Assembly: GCA_947503345.1 (NCBI GenBank)
Contig: CANNCW010000004.1
Location: 186,001-250,000, forward strand
DNA: 64,000 nucleotides
DNA from: an uncultured Kangiella sp.
GTDB taxonomy: Bacteria > Pseudomonadota > Gammaproteobacteria > Enterobacterales > Kangiellaceae
Direction: 5' to 3'
In this document: positions 40,369 to 49,753 of the stretch, piece by piece
Layout of the letters: each line of letters opens with the position of its first letter
Numbering within the stretch: the first letter of the stretch is position 1
Notes under the pieces: model-generated
The model's input: only the letters and a program-made list of their open reading frames with translations
Database searches by the model: none
What the model was told of the DNA's origin: nothing
Program-made: the position numbers and the translations under genes

Positions 40369-41298
40369 CTATTGTTCTAAATTTAATATGCTTTGGTCTA
40401 TTTTTTCTTTAAGCTGTGTGTTGGTCAGCAGTATATGGTCCAAAGATTTTGCTACCTTATTATTGGTTTCGATAGAATAGTATTGACTAAACCGTGAGAA
40501 TTGCAAGTTGGGGTTGTTCAATAAGTTTTCAGCACTCTCGATTAGATCCTTAATATAGTCATTTAAACTAGTATAAGTTGACGCAAGAGCTCCTGATTGG
40601 ACCAAGCCTTTTGAGTAACCAAAGGTGAATTTTTCTTGTCTATAGCTACCTAAAATAGCCTTCGGAACTGAATTGCGATTATAAACTTGTTTATCAGGAA
40701 TTAGTAAAATACCATCGGTTTGATTTGATAACTCTGCATATTCATTATAAAAGTCTTCTAAATTTTTATTTATAAGAAACTTTAAATTAATTGAATGTGA
40801 CTTTGCAGCTTTTGATAAAGTTTCTTTATCAAGAATATACTGCTCTGAGTGAAGAATACCTAAAGATTTTATCGATGGATCAATGTGACTGATTAGAAGA
40901 AGTTGCTTAATTGGATCAGGATCATAAAAAATAGAACTGGTATTTGAATACTGCTGGTTATTAAAGTGCTGATTCCAATCGCTGCTGGTAATTAAAGCTG
41001 CCAATATTGGTTTTTTAATTTTTTCTTGGTTAATTACTGTTAATGCTTCCTGCCCTAACGCTATATATAAATCACTGTTATTTTTAGATCGCCAGTTTTC
41101 TATTGTTACCGAATTGATTTGATACTTTTGTGCTAGTTCTGATAATTCAATGCTTTTAGCAATATTAGATTTATAACTTGAAAAATTATTGGATAAAATG
41201 GTTATAGTAGGTTTTTTGACGGGTGCACCAAAGATTATGCTTGCATACAAGCATAAAACTACTGTTGTAATGGAATGCAACAAACCCTTAACGAACAT
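40369..41298 (-). CDS. Periplasmic ABC-type substrate-binding protein (TrpX-like fold)
   Basis: 309 residues with a signal peptide (about 1-25). PTITILSNNFSSYK opens the first lobe; later LGILHSEQYIL, DGILLIPDKQVYN and GYSKGLVQSGALAS are the inter-lobe pattern of the ABC_sub_bind family. No permease or ATPase gene is near. It is instead followed closely by the degenerate kinase, so it probably serves as a ligand-sensing partner for that protein rather than for a transporter. Ligand unknown. Confidence 0.72.
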   Translation of the reverse strand: MFVKGLLHSITTVVLCLYASIIFGAPVKKPTITILSNNFSSYKSNIAKSIELSELAQKYQINSVTIENWRSKNNSDLYIALGQEALTVINQEKIKKPILAALITSSDWNQHFNNQQYSNTSSIFYDPDPIKQLLLISHIDPSIKSLGILHSEQYILDKETLSKAAKSHSINLKFLINKNLEDFYNEYAELSNQTDGILLIPDKQVYNRNSVPKAILGSYRQEKFTFGYSKGLVQSGALASTYTSLNDYIKDLIESAENLLNNPNLQFSRFSQYYSIETNNKVAKSLDHILLTNTQLKEKIDQSILNLEQ

Positions 41299-41354
41299 CT
41301 ATCCTTAGTCTTCCTTGGCTAGCTTTTTATCTTTAGCTAACTCGTTTGTAAACT

Positions 41355-42017
41355 TTACACTCGCCATTGTATAGGTGCTTGACCTGACTGTTCAAGTAGT
41401 TGATTGGTATTTGAAAAATGTTTACAACCTAGAAAACCCCTGTGAGCAGAAAGTGGTGAAGGGTGAGGTGCTTTTAGAATGAAGTGCTTACTGTCAATTA
41501 ATGTTGCCTTTTTTTGAGCATAAGCTCCCCACAATAAGAAAACTATGGGCTTTTTCTTATGATTGAGGCTTTGAATGATTGAGTCAGTGACTTGCTCCCA
41601 ACCTTTGTTTGCATGAGAGCCCGCTTTACTGGCTTCAACTGTTAAAACGCTGTTAAGCAATAAAACACCTTGTTTAGCCCAGGATGTCAGGTTGCCATCT
41701 TGTGATATTTCACAGTTTATGTCAGTAGAAATTTCTTTATAAATATTTCTCAGAGAGGGAGGTATCTTTTCTCCGGAGTTTACTGAAAAGCTCAAACCAT
41801 TGGCTTGATTCGGACCATGATAAGGGTCTTGCCCCAATATAACGACTTTAACATTATCGTAACTGGTTGTTTTTAAAGCGTTAAAAACATTTATATCAGT
41901 AGGGTAGATAAGCTTGCCCAACTGCCTTTCATTTCTAACAAATGTAGATGCATTAATATAGTTTGGGTTGTTTTTTAAGCCTGATAGTGCCTGTTCCCAA
42001 CTTTCTGGAATGTCCAT
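41355..42017 (-). CDS. ung: Uracil-DNA glycosylase
   Basis: Removes uracil from DNA. 220 residues. GQDPYHGPNQANGLSFSV contains catalytic Asp64; LLWGAYAQKK, and HPSPLSAHRGFLGCKHF with the catalytic His, are all in place. It is 57 bp downstream of the next gene on the same strand, with no clear link to neighbours. Confidence 0.97.
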   Translation of the reverse strand: MDIPESWEQALSGLKNNPNYINASTFVRNERQLGKLIYPTDINVFNALKTTSYDNVKVVILGQDPYHGPNQANGLSFSVNSGEKIPPSLRNIYKEISTDINCEISQDGNLTSWAKQGVLLLNSVLTVEASKAGSHANKGWEQVTDSIIQSLNHKKKPIVFLLWGAYAQKKATLIDSKHFILKAPHPSPLSAHRGFLGCKHFSNTNQLLEQSGQAPIQWRV

Positions 42018-42055
42018 TTATTACGTGATCAATAGTAGTATTTTAGAAAGATAAA

Positions 42056-42355
42056 CTAATTGTCGATAATATCCAAACGATTTAATGCGTCTTCTAGGCT
42101 TGCAGGGCTATCTTTCATTCGATCATTAATAGCATAAGATTCCACTTCTAAAGCTCCTGACCAATCCTCAGGAGCTGCCGCTCCAATGATTTCTAGTTGT
42201 TTCCAGCTTGCTTGGTCCAATTCTTCAATTTCCCCATTGAAATACTGAATTTCAATAGTTCCCTCATCATCGTCGATAGCGACAACTTCAAATAAATCAT
42301 TGAGGTCTGGTCTTTTATACCATTGGCCTCTTTCGGGGGAGATTGGCCTTTTCAT
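42056..42355 (-). CDS. Small acidic conserved protein, function unknown
   Basis: 99 residues from the ATG at 42355, which follows AGAAAGGA; the frame can start six codons earlier but that lacks a ribosome site. The N-terminal half has a compact beta motif (RGQWYKRPDLNDLFEVVAID ... EIQYFNGEIEELD), resembling short conserved gammaproteobacterial proteins of the DUF6763 kind; the C-terminus is helical (SLEDALNRLDIID). No function is known. Confidence 0.7.
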   Translation of the reverse strand: MKRPISPERGQWYKRPDLNDLFEVVAIDDDEGTIEIQYFNGEIEELDQASWKQLEIIGAAAPEDWSGALEVESYAINDRMKDSPASLEDALNRLDIIDN

Positions 42356-42526
42356 ATTCCTTTCTAAATTCAAAATTGTTTCAATTTCAATGTAACATAC
42401 TGTTCAAAATTTACACGATTTAATTTGGTTAAAATGTGAACAGATACGCGATAATATTTAATTGCTAGCTTTTTACATAATGAATAAATACAATAGCTAT
42501 AATTAACAAACCAAACGGTATGTAAC

Positions 42527-43744
42527 TTGATTAGGAATCTTAAAATATCTTTTTTTTCTTGTGCTTTAATTGGATGCTTGGTGTTCCCAGCGAATCTTGT
42601 AGCTAGTGAATGGTCTAGTCAGCTGCAAATAGAAGCCAAGGCTTTTACTCAAGATTCGGACTTTGGTCAGTCCAACAGTAATTATTCGTTAGCATTTGAA
42701 ACTGAGTTTTATCATGAATTTGAAGATACGGATTGGAGCGTGACTTTTAAGCCATTTTTACGTTGGGACAGTGAAGATTCTGAGCGAACTCATGGAGACA
42801 TTCGTGAATTGATGTTTACTTATGTGGGTGATGTTTGGGAGGTTAAGGCCGGAATTGGCAAGGTGTATTGGGGTGTTGCTGAATCTCAACACCTAGTCGA
42901 TGTTATCAACCAAACTGACTTTGTGGAGAATATTGATGGTGAAGATAAATTAGGCCAGCCAATGCTGCATCTTTCAACTGAACAAGATTGGGGCTTATTG
43001 GAGCTGTTTGTTTTACCCTATTTCCGAGAGCGCACTTTTGCAGGCATTGATGGACGATTAAGATTTCCATTAGTGATTGATACCGATAATCCTATCTATG
43101 CTAGTTCCGACAAAGAACATAACATTGATGCGGCGGTTCGTTGGTCGCGTTCTATTGGGGATTGGGAGTTGGGCGTTTCGCATTTCTCAGGAACCAGCCG
43201 AGAGCCATTGTTTCAGTTAGACGCCACCAACCCGATAGATCCAAGTTTACGTCCAGTCTATGTCACTATTGATCAAACTAGCATCGACTTACAAGCAACC
43301 ATAGACGCTTGGTTATGGAAACTAGAAGCTATTTCTCGCTCAGGTTTTGATAGCGATCGCTATTGGGCTGCAGTTGGTGGTTTTGAATATTCGTTTTATG
43401 ACATCAAAGAGTCAGGAGTCGACTTAGGCGTTATTTTGGAATATCAAACCGATAGCCGTGATTTTTTAGGCGCTGGCTTTCAAACTCAAGACTCAATCGT
43501 AGCAGGCTTTCGATTGGCAATGAACGACGAGCAATCTACCGAAGCATTATTGGGTTATTCGCACAGTGAAGAAGGGCAGAAATTTATCAACCTAGAAGCC
43601 TCGAGACGTTTAGGTGATTCATGGAAACTTATTATAGAAGCACGTTACTTCACGGGCTTTGATGATAATAATCCAACCGAATCAATTTTCTACCCTTTTA
43701 GAAATGATGATTATATAGGGATTAGTTTAGAGAAGTATTTTTAA
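42527..43744 (+). CDS. Outer-membrane beta-barrel protein, porin-like
   Basis: 405 residues. A signal peptide ends near LVASEWS; the rest is alternating beta strands ending in a terminal Phe (IGISLEKYF), the usual outer-membrane insertion signal. The stretch VKAGIGKVYWGVAESQHLVDVIN resembles DUF1302-like or porin proteins. The start is TTG at 42527, as no ATG lies near; the ribosome site is poor. Substrate unknown. Confidence 0.75.
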   Translation: MIRNLKISFFSCALIGCLVFPANLVASEWSSQLQIEAKAFTQDSDFGQSNSNYSLAFETEFYHEFEDTDWSVTFKPFLRWDSEDSERTHGDIRELMFTYVGDVWEVKAGIGKVYWGVAESQHLVDVINQTDFVENIDGEDKLGQPMLHLSTEQDWGLLELFVLPYFRERTFAGIDGRLRFPLVIDTDNPIYASSDKEHNIDAAVRWSRSIGDWELGVSHFSGTSREPLFQLDATNPIDPSLRPVYVTIDQTSIDLQATIDAWLWKLEAISRSGFDSDRYWAAVGGFEYSFYDIKESGVDLGVILEYQTDSRDFLGAGFQTQDSIVAGFRLAMNDEQSTEALLGYSHSEEGQKFINLEASRRLGDSWKLIIEARYFTGFDDNNPTESIFYPFRNDDYIGISLEKYF

Positions 43745-43750
43745 ATTGTT

Positions 43751-44053
43751 ATGAAATTTTGGTATTACTTTATTCCCTTTTTAGTCTTATTAGTATTTAC
43801 AGTTTATTATGAAGCTAAAACAGTAGGCTTATTGAAAAGAGACTATAAAGAGCTCTATAAAGAGTACGGCAACCCATTGCCGTTATTTATAACCAACTTG
43901 CACTTTTCATTTACAGGTGAGTTAATTCTTGGTGGCTATTATAAGAGTGTAATTAAATTTGAAGACCACTATTACCCGAACAAATTGAGGATATGCTATT
44001 TCCTACAATGGGCTTGGGCATTGGCGGCGTTAATTGTTTATATTTTAAACTAA
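43751..44053 (+). CDS. Small inner-membrane protein, function unknown
   Basis: 100 residues with a hydrophobic helix at each end (about 4-20 and 82-98) and a charged middle (KRDYKELYKEYGNPLPLF). It starts 6 bp after the barrel gene, so the two are probably co-transcribed. No family recognised. Confidence 0.55.
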   Translation: MKFWYYFIPFLVLLVFTVYYEAKTVGLLKRDYKELYKEYGNPLPLFITNLHFSFTGELILGGYYKSVIKFEDHYYPNKLRICYFLQWAWALAALIVYILN

Positions 44054-44071
44054 ATTAAGGTGTTAATAGTA

Positions 44072-46021
44072 TTAACCCCCAGTCTCAGTATTCAATATAT
44101 ACTCAAATACGGTATCTTTTTTACCAAGTTTTAGTGCGTAAATCGCTCGGTAGGTCATGACTTTTTTGATGTAGTCACGGGTTTCGGTATAAGGGATGGC
44201 TTCAATCCAAACTTCTGTTGGGAAGCGTCCAAAAGGTTTCCATTTTTCTATTCTGTGTTTGCCTGCGTTGTAGGCGGCAGAGGCATAAATAGGATTGTTT
44301 TCAAGTTCATCAAAGCGCAGCTTCAAATAATTCGAGCCCATTTCGATATTGGTGTCTGGGTTAAACAAATCTTTGCGTCCAGAGTATTTTACGCCAAGTT
44401 TTCTTGAGTAAATTTTGGCAGTTGATGGTAAAACTTGCATTAAACCATAAGCTCCCGCTCCTGATACGGCAAAAGGCCCATAAGCACTTTCTTGGCGTGT
44501 CACACCCATTAACCATTCAGGTTCTAAGCCAACTTTTTTGCCCATGATTTGGTATTCTTGCTTAAAGGCAGTGGGGAACCGGATATCGGTATCGTCCCAG
44601 ACTTTGGCTTTGGCTATGGTGAGAATGCCTTGATTATACCAACCCCAATCATGCGCGATTTTTGCGGCGGCTTGAAATTCTTGTGGTGTTTTAAGGCGCT
44701 TTTGCAAACTACGCCATTCGCGATTAGCATCTTGGTAACGCTCTAAAGCAAACAACTCTTTGGCACGCTCAACATTTGATAAATTAGTAACCGCAGATAA
44801 AGTTTTTGAATCAATAACTGTCGTTTGATGGTTAAGCAATAGGGGTTGTTGTAGTTTTGTTGCAGCTTTATAACCATAGTAATCGCGCTGCTTGGCTAAC
44901 AATTCTAAAATTGCTTTGGCGGCAGTTTTGTTACCACCATTTTCAGAGGCGATGGCATACCAATAACGCCATTGGTTTTTCTTTTGAATGGACTCATCCA
45001 GTAAGTCGTACTGCTCTTTAATAGAGCGCCAATCTTCTTTACGCAAAAATGTTGCGAGCTTCCAGTGAGATATTAAATCATCTTTTAAATAACGGTTGAT
45101 GTTACGTTTTGCCCATTTATGAGCTCTTGGCTTATTTTCGGTTGCCATAGCTAAGAATAAGGTTCTTTCCGCATCATTAAGCAATTCTTTTGGCATAGCA
45201 ATGCGTCTTTTAACAGAATTCCAAACTTTTTGCGCAGCATCGCGATCGCCCCAAGCTAGTTTCTTAATAGCAAAAACGGCTATGGCTGCTTCTTGATATT
45301 TGAAATCTTTCTGCGGGAAAAATTTTCGTTTAGCAATAACGCCAGGATTTTTACGAACGCTGGTCCAAAGATCGGCTAAATATTGTTGTTTTTTTGGCAG
45401 TTTCTTTTTCAAGTATTTGATCATTGAAAGTGAGCCTTTACGAGCGGCCTTATCAAAGCGGGTAAAAACAACATTGTTTTTGAGCTGTCCTGCTTTTTTC
45501 CATTTCTCAAATAATGGGTCGCATTCTTTAGGTTGTGATTTAGCAACTGTCCAAAGTTTAGTCACTTCAGGATAAACCTTTGAAGTTTTAATACCTTGTT
45601 GTAATTGATGACGTAAATACAAACACTTAAGCTTGGCATTTTTGCTCGTATCGAAGCTATCTTTAAAGTAATGACTAAATAATCCGTAGTGTTTTTGACT
45701 TGCCAAGCGATTTAAATAGCGAAATTTTAATCTTGATGCTAACGGTGAATCTTTTTGAATACGAATAAAGTCATCAATGGTTTTGCGATTAGCCAAAGTT
45801 AGGTTTTTCGATAAGTATTCAAATTCCAAATAGGAAGCAAGCGGGTAGTGCGAAAGCTTTGATTGAATGTTTCTAAACTCTTGAATCTTATTGCTTTTTA
45901 ACGCCTTTTCAGCCGCTAAGAATAGCTTTTGTTCTTTTGTTTGATCGGCTTGTGCTTCTGTTAGAAGTGCTGAAAGTAATATGCCAGCTACAAGCATAAT
46001 TGGCTTAAAATTGGATCGCAT
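44072..46021 (-). CDS. slt: Soluble lytic murein transglycosylase (Slt70 type)
   Basis: 649 residues with a signal peptide. The N-terminal ~430 residues are helical repeats forming the Slt ring. The C-terminal lysozyme-like domain shows GVTRQESAYGPFAVSGAGAYGLMQVLPSTA, with the catalytic Glu of RQES, and YASAAYNAGKHRIEKW. It cleaves peptidoglycan between MurNAc and GlcNAc, forming anhydro ends. AAAGGA lies 12 bp ahead of the ATG at 46021. Confidence 0.93.
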   Translation of the reverse strand: MRSNFKPIMLVAGILLSALLTEAQADQTKEQKLFLAAEKALKSNKIQEFRNIQSKLSHYPLASYLEFEYLSKNLTLANRKTIDDFIRIQKDSPLASRLKFRYLNRLASQKHYGLFSHYFKDSFDTSKNAKLKCLYLRHQLQQGIKTSKVYPEVTKLWTVAKSQPKECDPLFEKWKKAGQLKNNVVFTRFDKAARKGSLSMIKYLKKKLPKKQQYLADLWTSVRKNPGVIAKRKFFPQKDFKYQEAAIAVFAIKKLAWGDRDAAQKVWNSVKRRIAMPKELLNDAERTLFLAMATENKPRAHKWAKRNINRYLKDDLISHWKLATFLRKEDWRSIKEQYDLLDESIQKKNQWRYWYAIASENGGNKTAAKAILELLAKQRDYYGYKAATKLQQPLLLNHQTTVIDSKTLSAVTNLSNVERAKELFALERYQDANREWRSLQKRLKTPQEFQAAAKIAHDWGWYNQGILTIAKAKVWDDTDIRFPTAFKQEYQIMGKKVGLEPEWLMGVTRQESAYGPFAVSGAGAYGLMQVLPSTAKIYSRKLGVKYSGRKDLFNPDTNIEMGSNYLKLRFDELENNPIYASAAYNAGKHRIEKWKPFGRFPTEVWIEAIPYTETRDYIKKVMTYRAIYALKLGKKDTVFEYILNTETGG

Positions 46022-46323
46022 CTTGTTTAAAATTCCTTTGCATCGAAGTGCATTACATTATTCTATTTGGACAGTTTGAGCTGTAATATTAGAGCAATTA
46101 AGAGCAAGTTAGTTTCTTACAAATTATAAAAGTGAGTAAACATTTTTAATAAATCTTATTTAATAATGAAACTGCTCGGACTTCAAGCCATCTAACTTAA
46201 GTCAAATGTATTTTTACTTGTTTTTACATAACAAGCTAACCATAATGTTGGCGCAAATTCAGCACAGTGATAATTTAATGATAGAATGCTGAGATTAACC
46301 TTTGACGATAGACAGGTGATTTA
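46022..46323. other. Divergent region between slt and phhA
   Basis: 302 bp without a gene, AT-rich. It contains a partial inverted repeat ATGTA...TACAT around 46206-46229, a GG-N10-GC sigma-54-like site at 46248-46264, and CAGGTGA ahead of phhA. Promoters for both genes must lie here; none is strong by eye. Confidence 0.5.
46248..46264 (+). promoter_or_regulatory. Weak sigma-54-like promoter candidate for phhA
   Basis: TTGGCGCAAATTCAGCA has GG and GC ten bases apart, as in -24/-12 promoters, but departs from the consensus at several positions. In pseudomonads phhA is driven by PhhR and sigma-54, so the match deserves notice, no more. Confidence 0.25.
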
Positions 46324-47127
46324 ATGGCAAAAGGTACTAAATACAAAGCCCGTCCAATGGATGAAGATGGTTTTATTCATTACACGGAGCAAGAACATGA
46401 AACTTGGCATAAGCTGATAACCCGCCAAGAGAAGTTAATTGTAGATCGTGCTTGTCCAGAGTATTTCGAAGGTTTAGACAAATTAAAGTTGCCTAAAGAT
46501 CGCATCCCTCAACTAGAAGAAGTTTCCAGTGTTTTACGTAAAGAAACTGATTGGGAAGTGGCTTGGGTTCCAGCGTTAATCAATTTTGATAAATTTTTTG
46601 CGCTACTTGCTGATAAGAAATTCCCTTGTGCGACTTTTATCCGTACGCCAGAGGAAATGGATTACCTACAAGAGCCTGATGTTTTTCACGAAATCTTTGG
46701 TCATTGCGCTATGCTAACCAATCCCTATTTTGCGGAGTTTACCAGTATTTATGGCAAGTTAGGGTATGCCGCTTCAAAACAAGATCGTGTCTTCTTAGCA
46801 CGCTTATACTGGTTTACGGTAGAGTTTGGCTTAATGCAATCAGCACAAGGCACTCGAATTTATGGCGGTGGCATTCTGTCATCGATTGGCGAAACGCCGC
46901 ATAGTTTGGAAAATCCAAAAGTCATACGTAAGCCCTTTGATCCTTTAGATATTATGCGAACGCCTTATCGCATCGATATCATGCAACCACAATACTTTGT
47001 ATTAGAAGATTTAAAGCAACTGTACCAATTAGCTCAAACTGATGTGATGGGGATTGTGGAAGAAGCTAAAAAATTGGGCTTGCATGCGCCAATTTACCCT
47101 CCGAAAGAAGAAAAAATCGCGAGCTAA
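46324..47127 (+). CDS. phhA: Phenylalanine-4-hydroxylase
   Basis: Tetrahydropterin-dependent iron enzyme making tyrosine from phenylalanine. 267 residues, bacterial size. DVFHEIFGHCAML gives iron ligands H122 and H127, and FTVEFGLMQ gives E167. CAGGTGA precedes the ATG at 46324. It stands ahead of the homogentisate genes but ends in its own terminator. The pterin recycling gene phhB is not in the window. Confidence 0.96.
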   Translation: MAKGTKYKARPMDEDGFIHYTEQEHETWHKLITRQEKLIVDRACPEYFEGLDKLKLPKDRIPQLEEVSSVLRKETDWEVAWVPALINFDKFFALLADKKFPCATFIRTPEEMDYLQEPDVFHEIFGHCAMLTNPYFAEFTSIYGKLGYAASKQDRVFLARLYWFTVEFGLMQSAQGTRIYGGGILSSIGETPHSLENPKVIRKPFDPLDIMRTPYRIDIMQPQYFVLEDLKQLYQLAQTDVMGIVEEAKKLGLHAPIYPPKEEKIAS

Positions 47128-47146
47128 TTGGGTTTTAGAATCTTTT

Positions 47147-47175
47147 AAAAAGCCCACCAAATTGTGGGCTTTTTA
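47147..47175 (+). terminator. Terminator of phhA
   Basis: AAAAAGCCCAC (47147-47157) and GTGGGCTTTTT (47164-47174) form a perfect 11-bp stem with a six-base loop and a T run. Confidence 0.88.
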
Positions 47176-47365
47176 TTGTCAAAAATTAGCTCTTGTAGCA
47201 TAATGGTGGCACTAATTGTGGGCTAAGAAAGTCCTTCGATCTACACTCTATGTTATTGAATTGTAATAAATATCATATACCTACATACCTTGTTGCGGTG
47301 CAAGTTCGCGCCCAATGGAGCTGATCTGCTCTTAAAAAGCGTCTCAATGCGCTTCTTTTCATTGA

Positions 47366-47384
47366 AATGTTAATGATTAACATT
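47366..47384. promoter_or_regulatory. Candidate operator of the tyrosine-catabolic operon
   Basis: AATGTTAATGATTAACATT is a perfect 9-bp inverted repeat with one central base, 82 bp before the hpd start. No regulator gene lies beside it. The symmetry and place suggest a transcription factor site; which factor is unknown. Confidence 0.55.
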
Positions 47385-47466
47385 ATCCAATTTAGGGTGT
47401 TTAAACCGTACAAAATAGCTTTAAGCACCAAAGAATTTAACCTCTTTAAATTTTGAGGAAAAGAAA

Positions 47467-48564
47467 ATGTCAGATTTACAAGCAAAAGTTACTAGTGCAC
47501 CAACTCCAACTGAGCCAGTGGCTAACCCAATGGGTACCGATGGTTTCGAATTCGTTGAGTATTCAGCGCCAGATGCCGAGGGTATTCAAAAGCTACGTGA
47601 TTTATTCGAATTATTAGGTTTTACTCACGTTGCTAACCACAAAACGAAAAATGTTTCTTTGTACCGTCAAGGAGATATTAACTTTGTTATTAATGGTGAA
47701 ACTGAAGGTTATTTCAATGAATTCAGTAAGTTACATGGCCCTTGTGCTTGTGCAATGGCGTGGCGTGTTGCAGATGCAAAAAAAGCTTACGAGCATGCGA
47801 TTGCTAATGGCGCTGATGCTTTCGATAAGCCAGAACATGGCTCGCATCCCGCGGTTTATGGTATTGGCGGCTCAGTTTTATACTTCATCGACAAATGGGG
47901 CAAAGAAGCTTCAATTTATGATGAAGAGTTTGAATTTATTGATGGCGTTGACGAGTACCCAGTAGGTATGGGCCTTCAAACCCTAGATCATTTAACTCAC
48001 AATGTTGTTCGTGGTGGTATGGACCGTTGGGCAAGTTTCTATGAAAACATCGCAAACTTCCGTGAAATTCGCTATTTCGATATTAAGGGTAAACAAACGG
48101 CGCTTTTCTCAAAGGCAATGACCGGTCCTTGTAACAAACTACGTATCCCAATCAACGAGTCTGCTGACGAAAAATCGCAAATTGAAGAGTATTTGAAAGA
48201 ATACAAAGGGGAAGGGATCCAGCATATTGCACTGTCTACCCCAGATATTTATGACACTATTGAGCGTTTACGCGCAGGTGGTATGGACTTTATGCCAACG
48301 CCTGGGGCTTATTACGACATGATTCCACGTCGTATTCCTAAGCATAATGAAGATGTAGCGAAGCTGCGCGAAAACCAAATTTTGATTGATGGTTCTTTAG
48401 ATCATGAAGAAGGTATCTTATTACAAATTTTCACCAATACTGTGATTGGCCCAATCTTTTTTGAAATTATTCAACGTAAAGGCAATCAAGGATTTGGTGA
48501 AGGTAATTTCAAAGCTTTATTCGAATCAATTGAGCAAGATCAAATTGATCGTGGCGTAATTTAA
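47467..48564 (+). CDS. hpd: 4-hydroxyphenylpyruvate dioxygenase
   Basis: Converts 4-hydroxyphenylpyruvate to homogentisate. 365 residues, two VOC-like halves. The iron ligands are H175 (QTLDHLTHNV), H253 (GIQHIALST) and E333 (GPIFFEIIQRKGNQGFGEGN is the C-terminal signature region). GAGGA precedes the ATG at 47467. First gene of hpd-hmgA-fahA-maiA. Confidence 0.97.
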   Translation: MSDLQAKVTSAPTPTEPVANPMGTDGFEFVEYSAPDAEGIQKLRDLFELLGFTHVANHKTKNVSLYRQGDINFVINGETEGYFNEFSKLHGPCACAMAWRVADAKKAYEHAIANGADAFDKPEHGSHPAVYGIGGSVLYFIDKWGKEASIYDEEFEFIDGVDEYPVGMGLQTLDHLTHNVVRGGMDRWASFYENIANFREIRYFDIKGKQTALFSKAMTGPCNKLRIPINESADEKSQIEEYLKEYKGEGIQHIALSTPDIYDTIERLRAGGMDFMPTPGAYYDMIPRRIPKHNEDVAKLRENQILIDGSLDHEEGILLQIFTNTVIGPIFFEIIQRKGNQGFGEGNFKALFESIEQDQIDRGVI

Positions 48565-48591
48565 TCGCTCTAATATTAATAGGAGTTAATT

Positions 48592-49722
48592 ATGCGTAAG
48601 TGGATTTCATTTCCGCACAAAGAAGGCACAATTTCGCGCCAAGCGCACGCAGACTTGCCTGAAGAGGGTATTTATGAGCGTGAAGCTGGCCGTAGTGGTT
48701 TCTTTGGGCCAACGGCACACTTTCATCATAAGCGTGCCCCTACTGATTGGGAAAAGTGGGAAGGCCCATTAAGACCAAGAGCGTTTGATTTAAACGATTT
48801 AGATAAAGGTTCTAATTCGCCATGGGCTGCTAAAGATTTGCTACACAATGCTTCGTGTAAATTCAGGATTTGGGACTGTAATGAAGCAATGCCAGCGTTA
48901 GCACGTAATGGCGATGGCGATGAATTATTATTTATCCATAAGGGTAAGGGCGATTTGTTCTGTGATTATGGTCATATGGAAATTCGCGATGGCGACTATG
49001 TAGTAATCCCGCGCGGAACTATGTGGCGTTTAGAGCCTGCCGAGCCAATGACGATGTTGTTAATTGAAGCGACTAATGATAGTTATCAATTACCTGATAA
49101 AGGTTTGGTTGGTCCACAAGCGATTTTTGATTCAGCTATGTTGGATGTGCCTGAAATTAATGAAAAATTCAAAGCTCAGCAAGATGATAAACCTTGGAGT
49201 GTAGAAATTAGGCGTCGAGGTGAGTTATCAAAAGTGCATTACCATTATTCGCCATTGGACGCGATTGGTTGGCATGGTGATTTATCGGTGGTGAGAATTA
49301 ATTGGCGCGATATTCGTCCATTAATGTCGCATCGCTATCATTTACCACCATCGGCACACACCACTTTTGTGGCGAGTCGTTTTGTGATTTGTACTTTTGT
49401 TCCACGTCCTATTGAGTCTGATCCAGGTGCGTTGAAAGTACCTTTCTATCACAACAATGATGATTTTGATGAAGTACTTTTCTATCATGCAGGCGACTTC
49501 TTTAGCCGTGATAATATTGACGCAGGTATGGTGACTTTCCATCCGTCTGGTTTCACTCATGGTCCACACCCAAAAGCTTTCAAAGCGGGTATGGAATATG
49601 CCAAAAAAGAAACTGATGAAGTGGCGGTGATGCTCGATACTCGTGATGCGCTAGAAGTATCCGATGAAATGGCATCAGTTGAAAATGAAGATTACAGCAA
49701 TAGCTGGAAAGCAAGCGAATAG
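48592..49722 (+). CDS. hmgA: Homogentisate 1,2-dioxygenase
   Basis: Opens the homogentisate ring to maleylacetoacetate. 376 residues, shorter than the ~430 of Pseudomonas or human enzymes. Conserved parts include AHFHHKRAPTDWEKWEGPL, DYVVIPRGTMWRLE, FYHNNDDFDEVLFYHAGDFFSR and VTFHPSGFTHGPHP; the last two carry the iron His and Glu ligands. AGGAG precedes the ATG at 48592. The compact form seems usual for some marine gammaproteobacteria, from memory. Confidence 0.93.
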   Translation: MRKWISFPHKEGTISRQAHADLPEEGIYEREAGRSGFFGPTAHFHHKRAPTDWEKWEGPLRPRAFDLNDLDKGSNSPWAAKDLLHNASCKFRIWDCNEAMPALARNGDGDELLFIHKGKGDLFCDYGHMEIRDGDYVVIPRGTMWRLEPAEPMTMLLIEATNDSYQLPDKGLVGPQAIFDSAMLDVPEINEKFKAQQDDKPWSVEIRRRGELSKVHYHYSPLDAIGWHGDLSVVRINWRDIRPLMSHRYHLPPSAHTTFVASRFVICTFVPRPIESDPGALKVPFYHNNDDFDEVLFYHAGDFFSRDNIDAGMVTFHPSGFTHGPHPKAFKAGMEYAKKETDEVAVMLDTRDALEVSDEMASVENEDYSNSWKASE

Positions 49723-49753
49723 CTTTCTAATGCAAAAAAATTAGGAATTAACA

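Larger units (their letters stand above)
47128..47466. other. Gene-free stretch between phhA and hpd
   Basis: 339 bp. Contains the phhA terminator (47147-47175), about 150 bp with nothing I recognise, GC-richer segments around 47290-47355 with small hairpins, a 19-bp palindrome at 47366-47384, and a GAGGA ribosome site for hpd. Small antisense frames here look like chance. Confidence 0.5.

Noticed and set aside
46205..46229. TyrR box before phhA
   Set aside because: Only the right half TTTACA fits; the left half and spacing do not.
47273..47485. Minus-strand 70-codon frame before hpd
   Set aside because: It overlaps the hpd start and its palindrome, has no ribosome site and no recognisable content.
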